The position numbers and the translations under genes are program-made. From an uncultured Dermabacteraceae bacterium (GTDB lineage: Bacteria; Actinomycetota; Actinomycetes; Actinomycetales; Dermabacteraceae): a DNA stretch of 22,827 nt. Below the pieces are notes generated by a model. That model saw only the letters and a program-made list of their open reading frames with translations, was not told the DNA's origin and made no database searches. The stretch is from the NCBI GenBank assembly GCA_943913905.1, contig CALTZZ010000023.1, positions 1-22,827 of the forward strand, in the 5' to 3' direction. Below are positions 6,701 to 14,637 of the stretch, one piece after another (within the stretch, counting starts at the first letter, position 1; each line of letters opens with the position of its first letter).

Positions 6701-7635
6701 CTGCTCCGTTTGATCCCGCGCAGAGCGTGCAGCACATCGCCACCGGCGCGACCTGGGCCGAAGGCCCCCTCTGGATCCCAGGGGAAAACGTGGTGCGCTG
6801 GAGCGACATTCCCGGAAACCGCATCCTGCAGATGGACCCCGAGACCGGTGACAGGGTTGTGTGGCGAGCGGGAGTCGAATTCGCGAACGGGCGCGCGCAC
6901 CACCCGGACCTCGGCATCGTGCAGTGTTCGCACGGCAACCGCGCGATCGAGAAAGCGCCACTCGTTCCATTCATGGGCGCGGAAATCCTCATCGATGCGT
7001 ACGAGGGCAATCGACTCAATTCACCGAACGACGTGGCGGTGCACCCCATCGACTCCACGATTTGGTTCACGGACCCGCCCTACGGAATTTTCGAAGAAGG
7101 CCAGGGCCATAGCGGCGAGCTTGGGTACGGTCGCTGCTACGTGTTCAAGCTGGACCACCACGGCGACCTCACGCCCGTTGTCACGGAACTCACCCGCCCC
7201 AACGGCATCGCGTTCAGTGCCGATGGTCGCACCCTGTACGTCACGAATACGGTTGCGCCCGAAGGTGAAGAACCTCCCGCCTCAGATCCAGACATGGAGT
7301 TCGTGAAATCGAGCGTCCCGGACGCTGAGGGGCGTCACCACATTTGGGCGTTCACCCTGGATGCTGACAACCTCGTGGTGCGCGGCAGTGGCCGGGTATT
7401 CGCCTCCCCGCGCGCTGGTGTACCCGACGGTATCGCGGTCGACATTGACGACCGGGTCTGGAGTTCGGGAGCCGACGGTGTCACGGTTTTTTCGTCCGAG
7501 GGAGACGAGCTCGCATTCGCCCCCGTCCCAGAAACAGTGAGCAATCTGTGCTTCGGCGGGCCCGACGGAAGCGACCTGTTTATTACCGCGACAACCGGTC
7601 TCTACCGGCTGCGCACAAACACTCGCGGCGCATAG
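6697..7635 (+). CDS. SMP-30/gluconolactonase-like calcium-dependent hydrolase
   Basis: A 312-residue six-bladed beta-propeller of the SMP-30/gluconolactonase/LRE family, which opens sugar lactones such as gluconolactone. The four expected metal or active-site residues are present in their motifs: Glu22 in WAEGPLW, Asn111 in NSPNDVAV, Asn169 in RPNGIAFS and Asp244 in PDGIAVD, at spacings close to those of animal SMP-30. There is no signal peptide, so it acts in the cytoplasm. The ATG overlaps the tesB stop (ATGA), with AAGGGA ten bases upstream as a modest Shine-Dalgarno sequence. The nearby gluconokinase suggests gluconate as product, but family members also act on other lactones and organophosphates, so the substrate is inferred. 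Confidence 0.9.
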   Translation: MTAPFDPAQSVQHIATGATWAEGPLWIPGENVVRWSDIPGNRILQMDPETGDRVVWRAGVEFANGRAHHPDLGIVQCSHGNRAIEKAPLVPFMGAEILIDAYEGNRLNSPNDVAVHPIDSTIWFTDPPYGIFEEGQGHSGELGYGRCYVFKLDHHGDLTPVVTELTRPNGIAFSADGRTLYVTNTVAPEGEEPPASDPDMEFVKSSVPDAEGRHHIWAFTLDADNLVVRGSGRVFASPRAGVPDGIAVDIDDRVWSSGADGVTVFSSEGDELAFAPVPETVSNLCFGGPDGSDLFITATTGLYRLRTNTRGA

Positions 7636-7651
7636 GATCTGCGGAGCGAAT

Positions 7652-7692
7652 GACTCGCGAAGAGTACAAGACTCACAGAGTGTGAGACTCGC
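7652..7692. repeat. Cluster of alternating ACTC/GAGT words
   Basis: Between the lactonase-like gene and the terminator, GACTCGC occurs at 7652-7658 and 7686-7692, with ACTC, GAGT, ACTC, GAGT and ACTC alternating at 3-5-base intervals, including CTCACA-GAG-TGTGAG at 7672-7686. It could fold as small hairpins. Function unknown; the words are short and chance is possible. Confidence 0.35.
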
Positions 7693-7730
7693 ATATCCGG
7701 CATCTCCATGAGCGGCGCTGCGGGGCACGT

Positions 7731-7773
7731 AAAGAGCGGGCTCGTCCACTCGTAAGGGACGGGCCCGCTCTTT
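7731..7773. terminator. Bidirectional terminator
   Basis: A 17-bp stem (7731-7747 with 7757-7773, one G-T wobble) and a 9-base loop lie between two convergent genes. The plus-strand stem runs into TTTT and the minus-strand stem ends in TTT, so it can end both the lactonase-like transcript and the sugar-binding-protein transcript. Confidence 0.9.
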
Positions 7774-7790
7774 TCACGGTTGGAGATGGC

Positions 7791-9077
7791 TCACGCCATT
7801 GCTGCGTTGCCCTCTTCTTGCGCTTTCTTCACGCCTTCGGCGGGTTTGGCGTTGCCCGCGAAAATCTCCTGGAACACCGGCATGATCGCCGCAAGGCCAG
7901 CGAGCGACTTTGCACCGGTATCCGCGGGCCCCGGATCTTCAGCGGCAGTGATGAACTGTTCGACGTCGACCCCCTTGCCCTTCCAGTAATCGGCAAACGA
8001 GTCCTGGGCATCCTTGTGGGCCGGGAACCCAAAGCCCTGCTCGCCGAGGGGAAGCTGCCCCTCCTTGGAGCCGAGCCACTCAAGCAGCTGCTTGATCTCG
8101 TCTTGCTTCTTACTCTTCGCGTTGCCGGAAGCGACCACGCCGTGCACGAGCGATTTCTGCCCTTTCGGTCCCTTCACCAAGGGAGCGATCGCCCACTCGA
8201 ACTTATCGGCAATGCCTTCGGCGAAGCTCTTGAGCCGGTACGGGCCCGACTGGTACATGGCTAGCTTGCCCTGGATGAACAGGTCACGAGTGAAGTCGCC
8301 ATTGGGGTTCGTGTCCGCTGCCGAGGGCGACACCTTCATCTCATTGACGAGCTTCGTGAGGTAGTCGAAGACCTGCACGCCCTGCTCGCTCGCGAACGCG
8401 TACATGTCTTTGTCGTCCTGCCACACGGCACCGTTGTTTTCCAGGAACGGGCCGATGACGGCTTGCCGATCGGCCTCGGAGTTGAAGCCAAAGACGCCGT
8501 CTTTCGTGAGCTTCTTGGCGGCGTCCCGGAGCGGATCGGTCTCGGCGGCTGGGTCGAACGCGAGGCTATCCACGTTGACCTTTGCGGCATCCACGAGCGT
8601 CTTGTTGTAGTACAGCGCGATCGAGTCCCAGAACTGCGGTACGCCCCATAGGCTGCCATCGCGCGTGTACAGTTCCACGACGGCGTCGACCCACTCCTTC
8701 TGGGAATCGGCCCCGAGCGCCTGCGTGATGTTGACGAGGTTGCCGGCCTGCTGGAACTGCGTGAAGCTCGCCGAGTTAAGCCAGAACACGTCTGCGCCAT
8801 CGCCGGCAGCGATATCGAGCGGGAGCTTCTTCCAGTAATCGTCCCACGGCACCACGTCAACGCTGACTTTGATTCCGGTCTCTTCCGTGAATGCCTTGAG
8901 CGATTCGTCGTAGGCCGCTTTCGCTTCCTTATCCCAGATCCGGAAGGTGAGGCCGGCGTCGTCGCCAGATCCGCCCTTCTCACCCTCGGATTTCTTGGCC
9001 GACGGCGAGCACGCCGCGAGCGCTGCCGCCACCGAGGTGGCGATGGAGGCTGACATCAGGGTGCGTCGTTTCAGCAT
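7791..9077 (-). CDS. Sugar ABC transporter substrate-binding lipoprotein
   Basis: Extracellular binding protein of a CUT1-type sugar importer, 428 residues, solute-binding family 1 (MalE-like). A twin-basic start (MLKRRTLMS) and hydrophobic stretch lead to the lipobox ALAAC with Cys23 as the lipidated residue, followed by a charged, Gly/Ser-rich linker. The mature part shows the family pattern (FRIWDKEAKAAYDESLKAFTEETGI, WGVPQFWDSIALYYNKTL, GKLAMYQSGPYRL). Two start codons are possible, 9083 and 9077; 9077 is preferred because AAAGG lies seven bases before it. The gene is third in line behind the two permeases, separated by 136 bases that may hold an extra promoter, as often seen for genes whose product is needed in excess. 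The sugar cannot be read from sequence; the glgP neighbour suggests a maltodextrin. Confidence 0.93.
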   Translation of the reverse strand: MLKRRTLMSASIATSVAAALAACSPSAKKSEGEKGGSGDDAGLTFRIWDKEAKAAYDESLKAFTEETGIKVSVDVVPWDDYWKKLPLDIAAGDGADVFWLNSASFTQFQQAGNLVNITQALGADSQKEWVDAVVELYTRDGSLWGVPQFWDSIALYYNKTLVDAAKVNVDSLAFDPAAETDPLRDAAKKLTKDGVFGFNSEADRQAVIGPFLENNGAVWQDDKDMYAFASEQGVQVFDYLTKLVNEMKVSPSAADTNPNGDFTRDLFIQGKLAMYQSGPYRLKSFAEGIADKFEWAIAPLVKGPKGQKSLVHGVVASGNAKSKKQDEIKQLLEWLGSKEGQLPLGEQGFGFPAHKDAQDSFADYWKGKGVDVEQFITAAEDPGPADTGAKSLAGLAAIMPVFQEIFAGNAKPAEGVKKAQEEGNAAMA

Positions 9078-9128
9078 GGACATGCCTTTCTCAGTGTGTG
9101 AGTCCGTCGATGCTCGTTCCCGGAAAAC

Positions 9129-9158
9129 AACCGCAACAATGTTGAGCATTCAACGGTT
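9129..9158 (-). promoter_or_regulatory. Nested inverted repeats upstream of the binding-protein gene
   Basis: In the 136-base gap before the binding-protein gene, GTTGA-N4-TCAAC (9141-9154) sits inside AACCG (9129-9133) / CGGTT (9154-9158). This could be an operator or a processing or attenuation hairpin that sets a different mRNA level for the binding protein. Short arms keep this tentative. Confidence 0.35.
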
Positions 9159-9213
9159 TTTGGGTTGCATCTATTGTCCTCCCAGAACGTGGGAAGTTTC
9201 CGGACGCATCGCC

Positions 9214-10044
9214 CTAACGAAGTTGCGTTCCGCCAATCGACCGCGTGACCTGACGCTGGAACACGAGGTACAGCAGGATCAACGGGACCATCGCGAGGGT
9301 CGTTGCGGCCATCACGACCGTCCAGTTGGCGTTGTACTGCGTCGATAGCCCCGAGGTCGCCACCGTCAACGTTTGCCACGTGGGCCCACTCGTGATTACA
9401 AGCGGCCAAATGAACGAGTTCCAATGCGTCACCACCGTGATCACGATGAGCGTGACGAGGATCGGGTGATTCAGCGGAACCACGAGGCTGCGGAGCATCC
9501 TGAGATGCCCGGCGCCGTCGACCCTCATCGCGTCCAACAGTTCCTGCGGAATGGAACGGAAATTCTCGCGCAGCAGAAACACCGCATACGGCGAACCGAA
9601 CATGAACGGCAAGACCAGGGCCCAGAACGTGTTCCGCATCCCCGCTTCGGCGAAGGCGAGGTAGAGCGGGACCACCACTACAACTTGCGGCGCCATGAGC
9701 GTGGAGATGAAAACCCAGAACAGGGCGTCGCGGCCGGGAAACTTCAGGAATGCGAAGGCGTACGCGGCGAGAGTCGAAAACACGATCTGCCCCACCAGGA
9801 TGACCGCCACCATTTGGGTGGTCACAGCGAGCGGCGTGACGAAGCTCGATTCACCGCCGAACAGCTCGGCATAGTTGGCGCCGGTCGGTGGGGCGGGAAA
9901 ATGGAGCGCGCCCTGGCGAAGAAAATCGGCAGGATCACGCAGTGATGCCAGGAACGAGAGCGAGAGCGGCGCAAGAGTCACCACGACCGCAGCCGCCAGA
10001 ATCGCGTAGGCCACCACGGCACTGAGAGTCGACTGTTTCTTCAT
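9214..10044 (-). CDS. Sugar ABC transporter permease, MalG-type (CUT1)
   Basis: Second inner-membrane permease of the importer, 276 residues with six predicted membrane segments starting at about residue 8. The cytoplasmic EAA loop, which docks the ATPase, reads DAMRVDGAGHLRMLRSLVVPLNHP, the MalG-type form. The ATG at 10044 is chosen over upstream in-frame codons because it directly precedes the first hydrophobic helix, lies seven bases after the stop of the first permease and has GAGAAG just upstream. It is co-transcribed with the first permease. No ATPase gene follows; actinobacterial importers of this type usually share an MsiK/MsmK-type ATPase encoded elsewhere. Confidence 0.93.
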   Translation of the reverse strand: MKKQSTLSAVVAYAILAAAVVVTLAPLSLSFLASLRDPADFLRQGALHFPAPPTGANYAELFGGESSFVTPLAVTTQMVAVILVGQIVFSTLAAYAFAFLKFPGRDALFWVFISTLMAPQVVVVVPLYLAFAEAGMRNTFWALVLPFMFGSPYAVFLLRENFRSIPQELLDAMRVDGAGHLRMLRSLVVPLNHPILVTLIVITVVTHWNSFIWPLVITSGPTWQTLTVATSGLSTQYNANWTVVMAATTLAMVPLILLYLVFQRQVTRSIGGTQLR

Positions 10045-10051
10045 ACTCTTC

Positions 10052-10915
10052 TCACGACATGTCGTAGGTGATACGGGATGAGAAATAACGCTGCTGAACA
10101 AACGCCAGGACCGCGAGGATCACGAACAGGATTACTGCAATCGCGCCTGCTCGCCCCAGACGCCCGGCCACGAACGCTTCGTTGTAGATCAGCGAGGCGA
10201 TTACCTCGGTGCTATGCCCCGGGCCTCCCCCGGTCAACGAGTACACGGTGTCAAACACCTGAAAGCTCGCGACCATTTGCGTGAGCGCCACAAAGAACGT
10301 GGTGGGCCGCAGCAGCGGGATGGTCATGGTGACAAGCCGGCGCCACGGCCCGGCTCCGTCCAGCTCGGCAGCTTCGTAAATCGAGTGGGGAATCTTCTGC
10401 AGCCCCGCCTGGTAAAACAACGCGTTGTAACCGACGGTCTGCCACACCGCAACGAAGGCGACCACGGGCAGGGCAAGCGAATGACTCGTAAGCCATTCGA
10501 TCCTGGTACCAAGGAGCACATTCGCAGCCCCATTCGTGGGCTGAAAGATCCACGACCACACCACGCCCACGGCAACCGGGGCGCACACCCACGGGATCAC
10601 GAGGACCACGCGAGCAACGCTCGACCCCGGGAACGCCTTATGCAGTTGAAGGGCCAAGATAAGACCCAGCGCCATCGACACCGGAACACTCAGGAGCGTG
10701 AACATTCCCGTCACAGCCAGCGAATTCCACAACGCGTCGCCGGTGAAAAGCAGTGCGTAGTTATCGAACCCCACGAACTCTCGCGCTCCCACGAGCTGCC
10801 AGTTCGTAAGCGACAGGACGAACGAAAAGGCGACGGGTGCAAGCACGAATGCGATCACGCCGATCGCCGCGGGCAACACGAACAACCACGCAAAAATCGG
10901 GTGGCGGAGCCTCAT
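10052..10915 (-). CDS. Sugar ABC transporter permease, MalF-type (CUT1)
   Basis: First permease of the importer, 287 residues, with six predicted membrane segments. The EAA loop reads EAAELDGAGPWRRLVTMTIPLLRP. The ATG at 10915 has GGAAGGAG about nine bases upstream; an in-frame GTG at 10933 would place the Shine-Dalgarno sequence inside the gene, so 10915 is better. It lies 62 bases downstream of the glgP stop on the same strand; that gap contains a possible promoter and operator, so the importer may be transcribed both from glgP and on its own. Confidence 0.93.
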   Translation of the reverse strand: MRLRHPIFAWLFVLPAAIGVIAFVLAPVAFSFVLSLTNWQLVGAREFVGFDNYALLFTGDALWNSLAVTGMFTLLSVPVSMALGLILALQLHKAFPGSSVARVVLVIPWVCAPVAVGVVWSWIFQPTNGAANVLLGTRIEWLTSHSLALPVVAFVAVWQTVGYNALFYQAGLQKIPHSIYEAAELDGAGPWRRLVTMTIPLLRPTTFFVALTQMVASFQVFDTVYSLTGGGPGHSTEVIASLIYNEAFVAGRLGRAGAIAVILFVILAVLAFVQQRYFSSRITYDMS

Positions 10916-10935
10916 GAACTGGACTCCTTCCACCC

Positions 10936-10969
10936 GATTCCATTGCCGTTCGTAAACGGAATCAGACTA
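10936..10969 (-). promoter_or_regulatory. Candidate operator and -10 box for the sugar importer
   Basis: On the minus strand TAGTCT (10969-10964) is a possible -10 box and is followed immediately by a dyad: CCGTT-CGTA-AACGG on the plus strand (10946-10959), with overlapping outer arms GATTCC (10936-10941) and GGAATC (10958-10963). A repressor here would sit on the transcription start of the importer operon. The plus-strand word CCATTGCCGTTC (10940-10951) recurs as CCATTG-ATT-CCGTTC upstream of glgP (13679-13693). Confidence 0.45.
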
Positions 10970-10977
10970 CACTCCGA

Positions 10978-13506
10978 TCACTGGGCGAGCTGAACCAACC
11001 CCATTTCGGCCGGGTGCGCGAGTGCTGCGTGAGCGGGGATAACGCGCACGGCGATACCAATCTCACCTCGCTCATCAAGGTGTGCATCGGCGCTGTAGCG
11101 ACCGTCGGCACCGGGACGCATAACGGTGATTGCGGGCTTGTCGAGCTCACCCGCGGAGTTCACGGGCCCGTGCAGAAGCTGTACCTCAACATCGCTGTCA
11201 GCGATCTCTCCAAGGCCGACGGAGGCCGACACGCTCAAGACGTCTCCATCCACGGAATCGGTCACGTCGGTGATCGTCATGTGGCTGAAGCCGCGGCTCA
11301 CGCGGTGCTTGTACTCCGTGAGTTCCTGCGCCAGGCCGGGGTTCTCGGCGAACGCAGCAGCGGATTCAGAAGCCGGCGTATACATGTCGGTGACGTAGTC
11401 GCGGACCATGCGGGTCGCGGTGATCTTCGGGCCAACCTGCACCAGTGAATTGCGGATCTTGTCGAGCCATCCCTGCGGCACCCCCTGCTCGTCACGGTCG
11501 TAGAACAGCGGCACAACCTGGTTTTCCAGAAGGTTGTACAGGCTGTCCGCTTCGAGCCGGTCGCGCTCGGCGCGATCGTCGATGTCGACCGTATCGATGG
11601 TCCAGCCGGCGTCGTCAGTCGCCATTTCGTCCCACCAGCCATCGGAGGTAGACAGCGTGAGCCCGCCGTTGAGCACCACCTTCATGCCGGACGTACCGGA
11701 GGCTTCCTCCGGGCGAATCGGGTTATTGAGCCACACGTCTGAGCCGGACACGAGGAATTCGGCCATGCGAATGTCATAGTCCGGCAAGAAAGCGATGCGG
11801 TGACGCACCCCGTAGTCATCGGCGAAACGCACCAGCTGCTGCATGAACTCTTTACCCGGATAGTCCGCCGGGTGCGCCTTGCCCGCAACGATGATCTGCA
11901 CGGGGCGCTCTTCGTTGAGGAGGATGTCGCGCAAGCGCTCGGGCTGATTCAGCATGAGCGTGAGTCGCTTGTAGGTGGAGACCCGGCGCGCGAAACCAAT
12001 CGTCAAAATGTTCGGATCCAACATGGAATCCACCCATCCCAGTTCGCCGGGGTGAGCCCCACGCTTCACCCACGAACGGCGGACATCGTCACGGGCACGT
12101 TCCACGAGCGCGGAGCGTAGTTCGCTGCGCACCCGCAGGAGATCATGGTTGGTGAGAGCCGACAGCGGCGACCAATCATTGAGCGCTGAAAGCTCAGCAT
12201 TGCCGAACACGCTCTTGAACAGTCCGTCCATGGGGCGCGACGTCCACGTGCGGCGGTGAACACCGTTCGTGATCGACGTAATCGGAACTTCGTGCACGTC
12301 AAAGCCCGGGTAGAGGTCCCGGAACATGCGGCGGCTCGTGTCACCGTGAAGCTTCGCCACGCCATTGCTGCGCTGCGACAGGCGAAAGCCCATATGCGCC
12401 ATGTTGAACACGGATCCGTCGGCCTCCACGCCAAGGGCGAGGGCCGCTTCAACCGGCAGGTGCGGCACCAAGCCCGACAGCCCGTCTTGATCAGCATCCA
12501 GGAAATGCCGGAGCTGTCCCGAGTCAAAACGATCAATGCCTGCAGGGACCGGGGTGTGAGTGGTGAACACGGAACCGGCACGGCTCTCATTGAGGGCAGC
12601 ATCGAAGCTGTATCCCTTGCCCATAAGCTGACCAATTCGCTCAAGGCCCAGGAACCCGGCATGTCCCTCGTTCAAGTGGAAGACGTCGCGCTCACGGCAC
12701 CCCTCCACCTGCACGAACCGCTGCATCGCACGGACACCGCCAATCCCGAGCACAATCTCCTGCTCAATGCGGTGGAGGTGGTCGCCGCCGTAAAGCCGGT
12801 CGGTGATCTGGCGGGCCCCATCGTCATTGCCGTCCACGTTCGTGTCCAGCAACAGCAACGAGATGCGCCCCACCTGGGCTTTCCACAGGGCGATCGTGAC
12901 CACGCGTTCTCCGGGGAACGCCACGTTGACGCAGATCTGGTCACCATCAGAGTCAGTAACGGGTTCCACGGCCAGCTGCTGCGTGGAATTTTGCTTGTAG
13001 TTTTCTTCCTGCCAACCATCGCGGTTGAGCGACTGCGAGAAGTATCCCCACTGGTACAGGAGCCCCACGCCGATCAGGTCAACGCCGAGGTCGGACGCCG
13101 ACTTCAGGTGGTCGCCCGCGAGGATTCCGAGGCCACCCGAGTAGATCGGCAGGGTGGGAGAGATCCCGAACTCCATCGAAAAGTAGGCGATCGCAGGCTG
13201 TCCCGGAGCGTCTTTCTGGAACCAGCGGTCGGAGGTCATGTACGTTTCAAGCCTCTCGACCTCGGTGCGCATAGCGGCGAGGAACTCGGGATCGGCCGCC
13301 ACCTCCGCATAGCGAGAGGCGGACACCAGCCCAAGCTGAACCAGCGGATTGCGGTTCGAGCGCTTGAACGCTTCGGGATCGAGCGACTCAAACAAGTCAA
13401 CGGTGCTGGGGTTCCACGTCCAGCGGAGATTCATCGCGAGCGTTCGAAGATCACTCAGTTCGGCGGGGAGATCGGACGAAATGGAGAGGGTGCGAAGAGG
13501 CAGCAT
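10978..13506 (-). CDS. glgP: Alpha-glucan (glycogen/maltodextrin) phosphorylase
   Basis: Releases glucose 1-phosphate from the non-reducing ends of alpha-1,4-glucans with a pyridoxal phosphate cofactor. The 842-residue product belongs to the short, actinobacterial/archaeal-type phosphorylases (no long N-terminal regulatory extension). The cofactor lysine is Lys609 in EASGTSGMKVVLNGG. Other landmarks are IAYFSMEFGISPTLPIYSGG, FHLNEGHAGFLGLERI and FTTHTPVPAGIDRF. The ATG at 13506 starts the conserved LPLRTLSISSDLPAELSDLRTLAMNLRWTW segment and is preceded by TATTTT plus six bases; upstream in-frame codons lack support. GGAGG is only one base before the ATG, too close to act. Downstream on the same strand lie the sugar importer genes, pointing to maltodextrin uptake and phosphorolysis. 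Confidence 0.95.
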   Translation of the reverse strand: MLPLRTLSISSDLPAELSDLRTLAMNLRWTWNPSTVDLFESLDPEAFKRSNRNPLVQLGLVSASRYAEVAADPEFLAAMRTEVERLETYMTSDRWFQKDAPGQPAIAYFSMEFGISPTLPIYSGGLGILAGDHLKSASDLGVDLIGVGLLYQWGYFSQSLNRDGWQEENYKQNSTQQLAVEPVTDSDGDQICVNVAFPGERVVTIALWKAQVGRISLLLLDTNVDGNDDGARQITDRLYGGDHLHRIEQEIVLGIGGVRAMQRFVQVEGCRERDVFHLNEGHAGFLGLERIGQLMGKGYSFDAALNESRAGSVFTTHTPVPAGIDRFDSGQLRHFLDADQDGLSGLVPHLPVEAALALGVEADGSVFNMAHMGFRLSQRSNGVAKLHGDTSRRMFRDLYPGFDVHEVPITSITNGVHRRTWTSRPMDGLFKSVFGNAELSALNDWSPLSALTNHDLLRVRSELRSALVERARDDVRRSWVKRGAHPGELGWVDSMLDPNILTIGFARRVSTYKRLTLMLNQPERLRDILLNEERPVQIIVAGKAHPADYPGKEFMQQLVRFADDYGVRHRIAFLPDYDIRMAEFLVSGSDVWLNNPIRPEEASGTSGMKVVLNGGLTLSTSDGWWDEMATDDAGWTIDTVDIDDRAERDRLEADSLYNLLENQVVPLFYDRDEQGVPQGWLDKIRNSLVQVGPKITATRMVRDYVTDMYTPASESAAAFAENPGLAQELTEYKHRVSRGFSHMTITDVTDSVDGDVLSVSASVGLGEIADSDVEVQLLHGPVNSAGELDKPAITVMRPGADGRYSADAHLDERGEIGIAVRVIPAHAALAHPAEMGLVQLAQ

Positions 13507-13512
13507 GCCTCC

Positions 13513-13518
13513 AAAATA
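13513..13518 (-). promoter_or_regulatory. -10 box, leaderless start of glgP
   Basis: On the minus strand TATTTT is followed by GGAGGC and the ATG at 13506, the same spacing as several other genes here. No convincing -35 hexamer is visible. Confidence 0.5.
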
Positions 13519-13573
13519 GCGGAGACTCATGGCATCTAGAAGCGTTGTCACGGGCTCCACGACGCCGGGTCGC

Positions 13574-13587
13574 CGCAAACTCTTGCA
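13574..13587. promoter_or_regulatory. CGCAA-N4-TTGC dyad upstream of glgP (proximal)
   Basis: CGCAA-ACTC-TTGCA lies 68 bases upstream of the glgP start codon and shares its half-sites with a second dyad 90 bases further upstream. LacI-family maltose regulators of Gram-positive bacteria (MalR of streptococci) bind closely related CGCAAACGTTTGCG operators, so a MalR-like regulator is a fair guess. One outer position (final A) breaks the symmetry. Confidence 0.45.
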
Positions 13588-13663
13588 GACCCCCTGTTAC
13601 ACGTCTCCACCCAGGCAATTTACGTACTTTCCAAAAGGGCACGCCTGCGACCACGTGAAAATT

Positions 13664-13677
13664 CGCAAGAACTTGCG
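13664..13677. promoter_or_regulatory. CGCAA-N4-TTGCG dyad upstream of glgP (distal)
   Basis: CGCAAGAACTTGCG has perfect six-base arms around AA. It lies about 160 bases upstream of the glgP start, in the 288-base gap (13507-13794) between glgP and the ABC permease gene. Apart from the two dyads, a shared CCATTG/CCGTTC word and a hairpin, I see nothing coding in that gap. Confidence 0.5.
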
Positions 13678-13711
13678 GCCATTGATTCCGTTCCTGGGCA
13701 CCTACGCACGA

Positions 13712-13748
13712 ATCCGCGCCGCCTCCCCTTCAGAGAAGCGACGCGGAT
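13712..13748 (-). terminator. Possible hairpin terminator of the YtrA-type ABC operon
   Basis: An 11-bp stem with one wobble (13712-13722 with 13738-13748, GC-rich) lies about 47 bases after the ABC permease stop codon. There is no T-run after it, so termination is only suggested. Confidence 0.4.
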
Positions 13749-13794
13749 CATTCATCAAGAGTTCACTCACACCGTGGCCATTGACGCCCTACCG

Positions 13795-14637
13795 CTACGC
13801 AATATCGCGCGTCCTCGAACTGTCCCAGATGCAGTATCCGATCAACACGGCACACGTCTGCACTTGTATAGCCACCACAGCGAGCGGGAGATACGGAAGA
13901 TCATCGCCGGCTCCGCCCGAGTCCATGAGCGCGAAGAGAAGGCTCACGAACTCAACCTCAAACGTTTCCATATTGAGGGAGAGAGGAATCAGCAGTGCCA
14001 CAAAGGAGAGCAACTGGTACACAACTGCCCACAGCACAAATACGACGATGATTGGCCCGCCGATCCCGAGCTTCCCCAGCCAGCCCCGGCTTCCCACGAG
14101 CGACGAAAAGTAGAACATGACAATGCTCGACACGAGCCCGAAAACAATCCATATGAGGCCGCCGATCATGAGCAGCGGCTCAGTACTGAATCCCCGCACG
14201 GTAGCGTCCACCACAGTACCGAGCTCGTTCCGCCCGGAGGGCGACGTGAATGCAAGCGCGGCCGCCATCATCACAACCGCAGCCACCGTCGAGAGCAACA
14301 CAGCCATCATCCCGTTCGTGAATTTTCCGGCGAACAACGTGCGTCCCGACAGCGGCCACGTGCGGGTGACCGGAGCTTCACGGCCAACCATCGTCGTGTA
14401 GAAAAAGACGCCCATGATGACCTGGACACCGAACACCAAGGTTCCTGCAGCCAGGAACGCAAACATGAAGATGAGCGGGCTAATAACCGGAATCGCCCAC
14501 CCCAGCAGGCACCCGAGAAGCACCAGAACCAATACCCCGCCACTCACACCTGCAACCAACGGCATTGTGCGCCGCGCGTCCGATCGCACAACTGTCGCAA
14601 ATCCGGGGCGTGAGTGAGAAAACGCCTGTGAGGTCAT
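13795..14637 (-). CDS. ABC transporter permease of the YtrA-type operon
   Basis: A 280-residue integral membrane protein of the ABC-2 class, the membrane half of an ABC exporter. About six hydrophobic segments are visible: two near residues 25-80, one near 110-130, one near 155-180, one near 195-220 and one near the C-terminus. A cytoplasmic stretch (TTMVGREAPVTRTWPLSGRT) after the second segment is typical of permeases working with YtrB/EcfA-like single-domain ATPases. The ATG at 14637 overlaps the ATPase stop by four bases (ATGA), so the two are translationally coupled and surely one transporter. Two in-frame stop codons six bases apart end the gene. The exported or sensed substrate is unknown. 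Confidence 0.88.
   Translation of the reverse strand: MTSQAFSHSRPGFATVVRSDARRTMPLVAGVSGGVLVLVLLGCLLGWAIPVISPLIFMFAFLAAGTLVFGVQVIMGVFFYTTMVGREAPVTRTWPLSGRTLFAGKFTNGMMAVLLSTVAAVVMMAAALAFTSPSGRNELGTVVDATVRGFSTEPLLMIGGLIWIVFGLVSSIVMFYFSSLVGSRGWLGKLGIGGPIIVVFVLWAVVYQLLSFVALLIPLSLNMETFEVEFVSLLFALMDSGGAGDDLPYLPLAVVAIQVQTCAVLIGYCIWDSSRTRDIA

Noticed and set aside
10054..10065. 12-bp perfect palindrome ACGACATGTCGT
   Set aside because: It lies in the last codons of the first permease gene where codons explain it; too short and central to coding sequence to call an operator.
7791..10915. Missing ATPase gene as a sign of a broken sugar importer
   Set aside because: Actinobacterial CUT1 importers commonly use a shared ATPase encoded elsewhere, and all three present genes are intact.
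12256..13539. 427-codon open frame antisense to glgP
   Set aside because: Shadow of the phosphorylase reading frame, no recognisable domain and no ribosome binding site or promoter seen.
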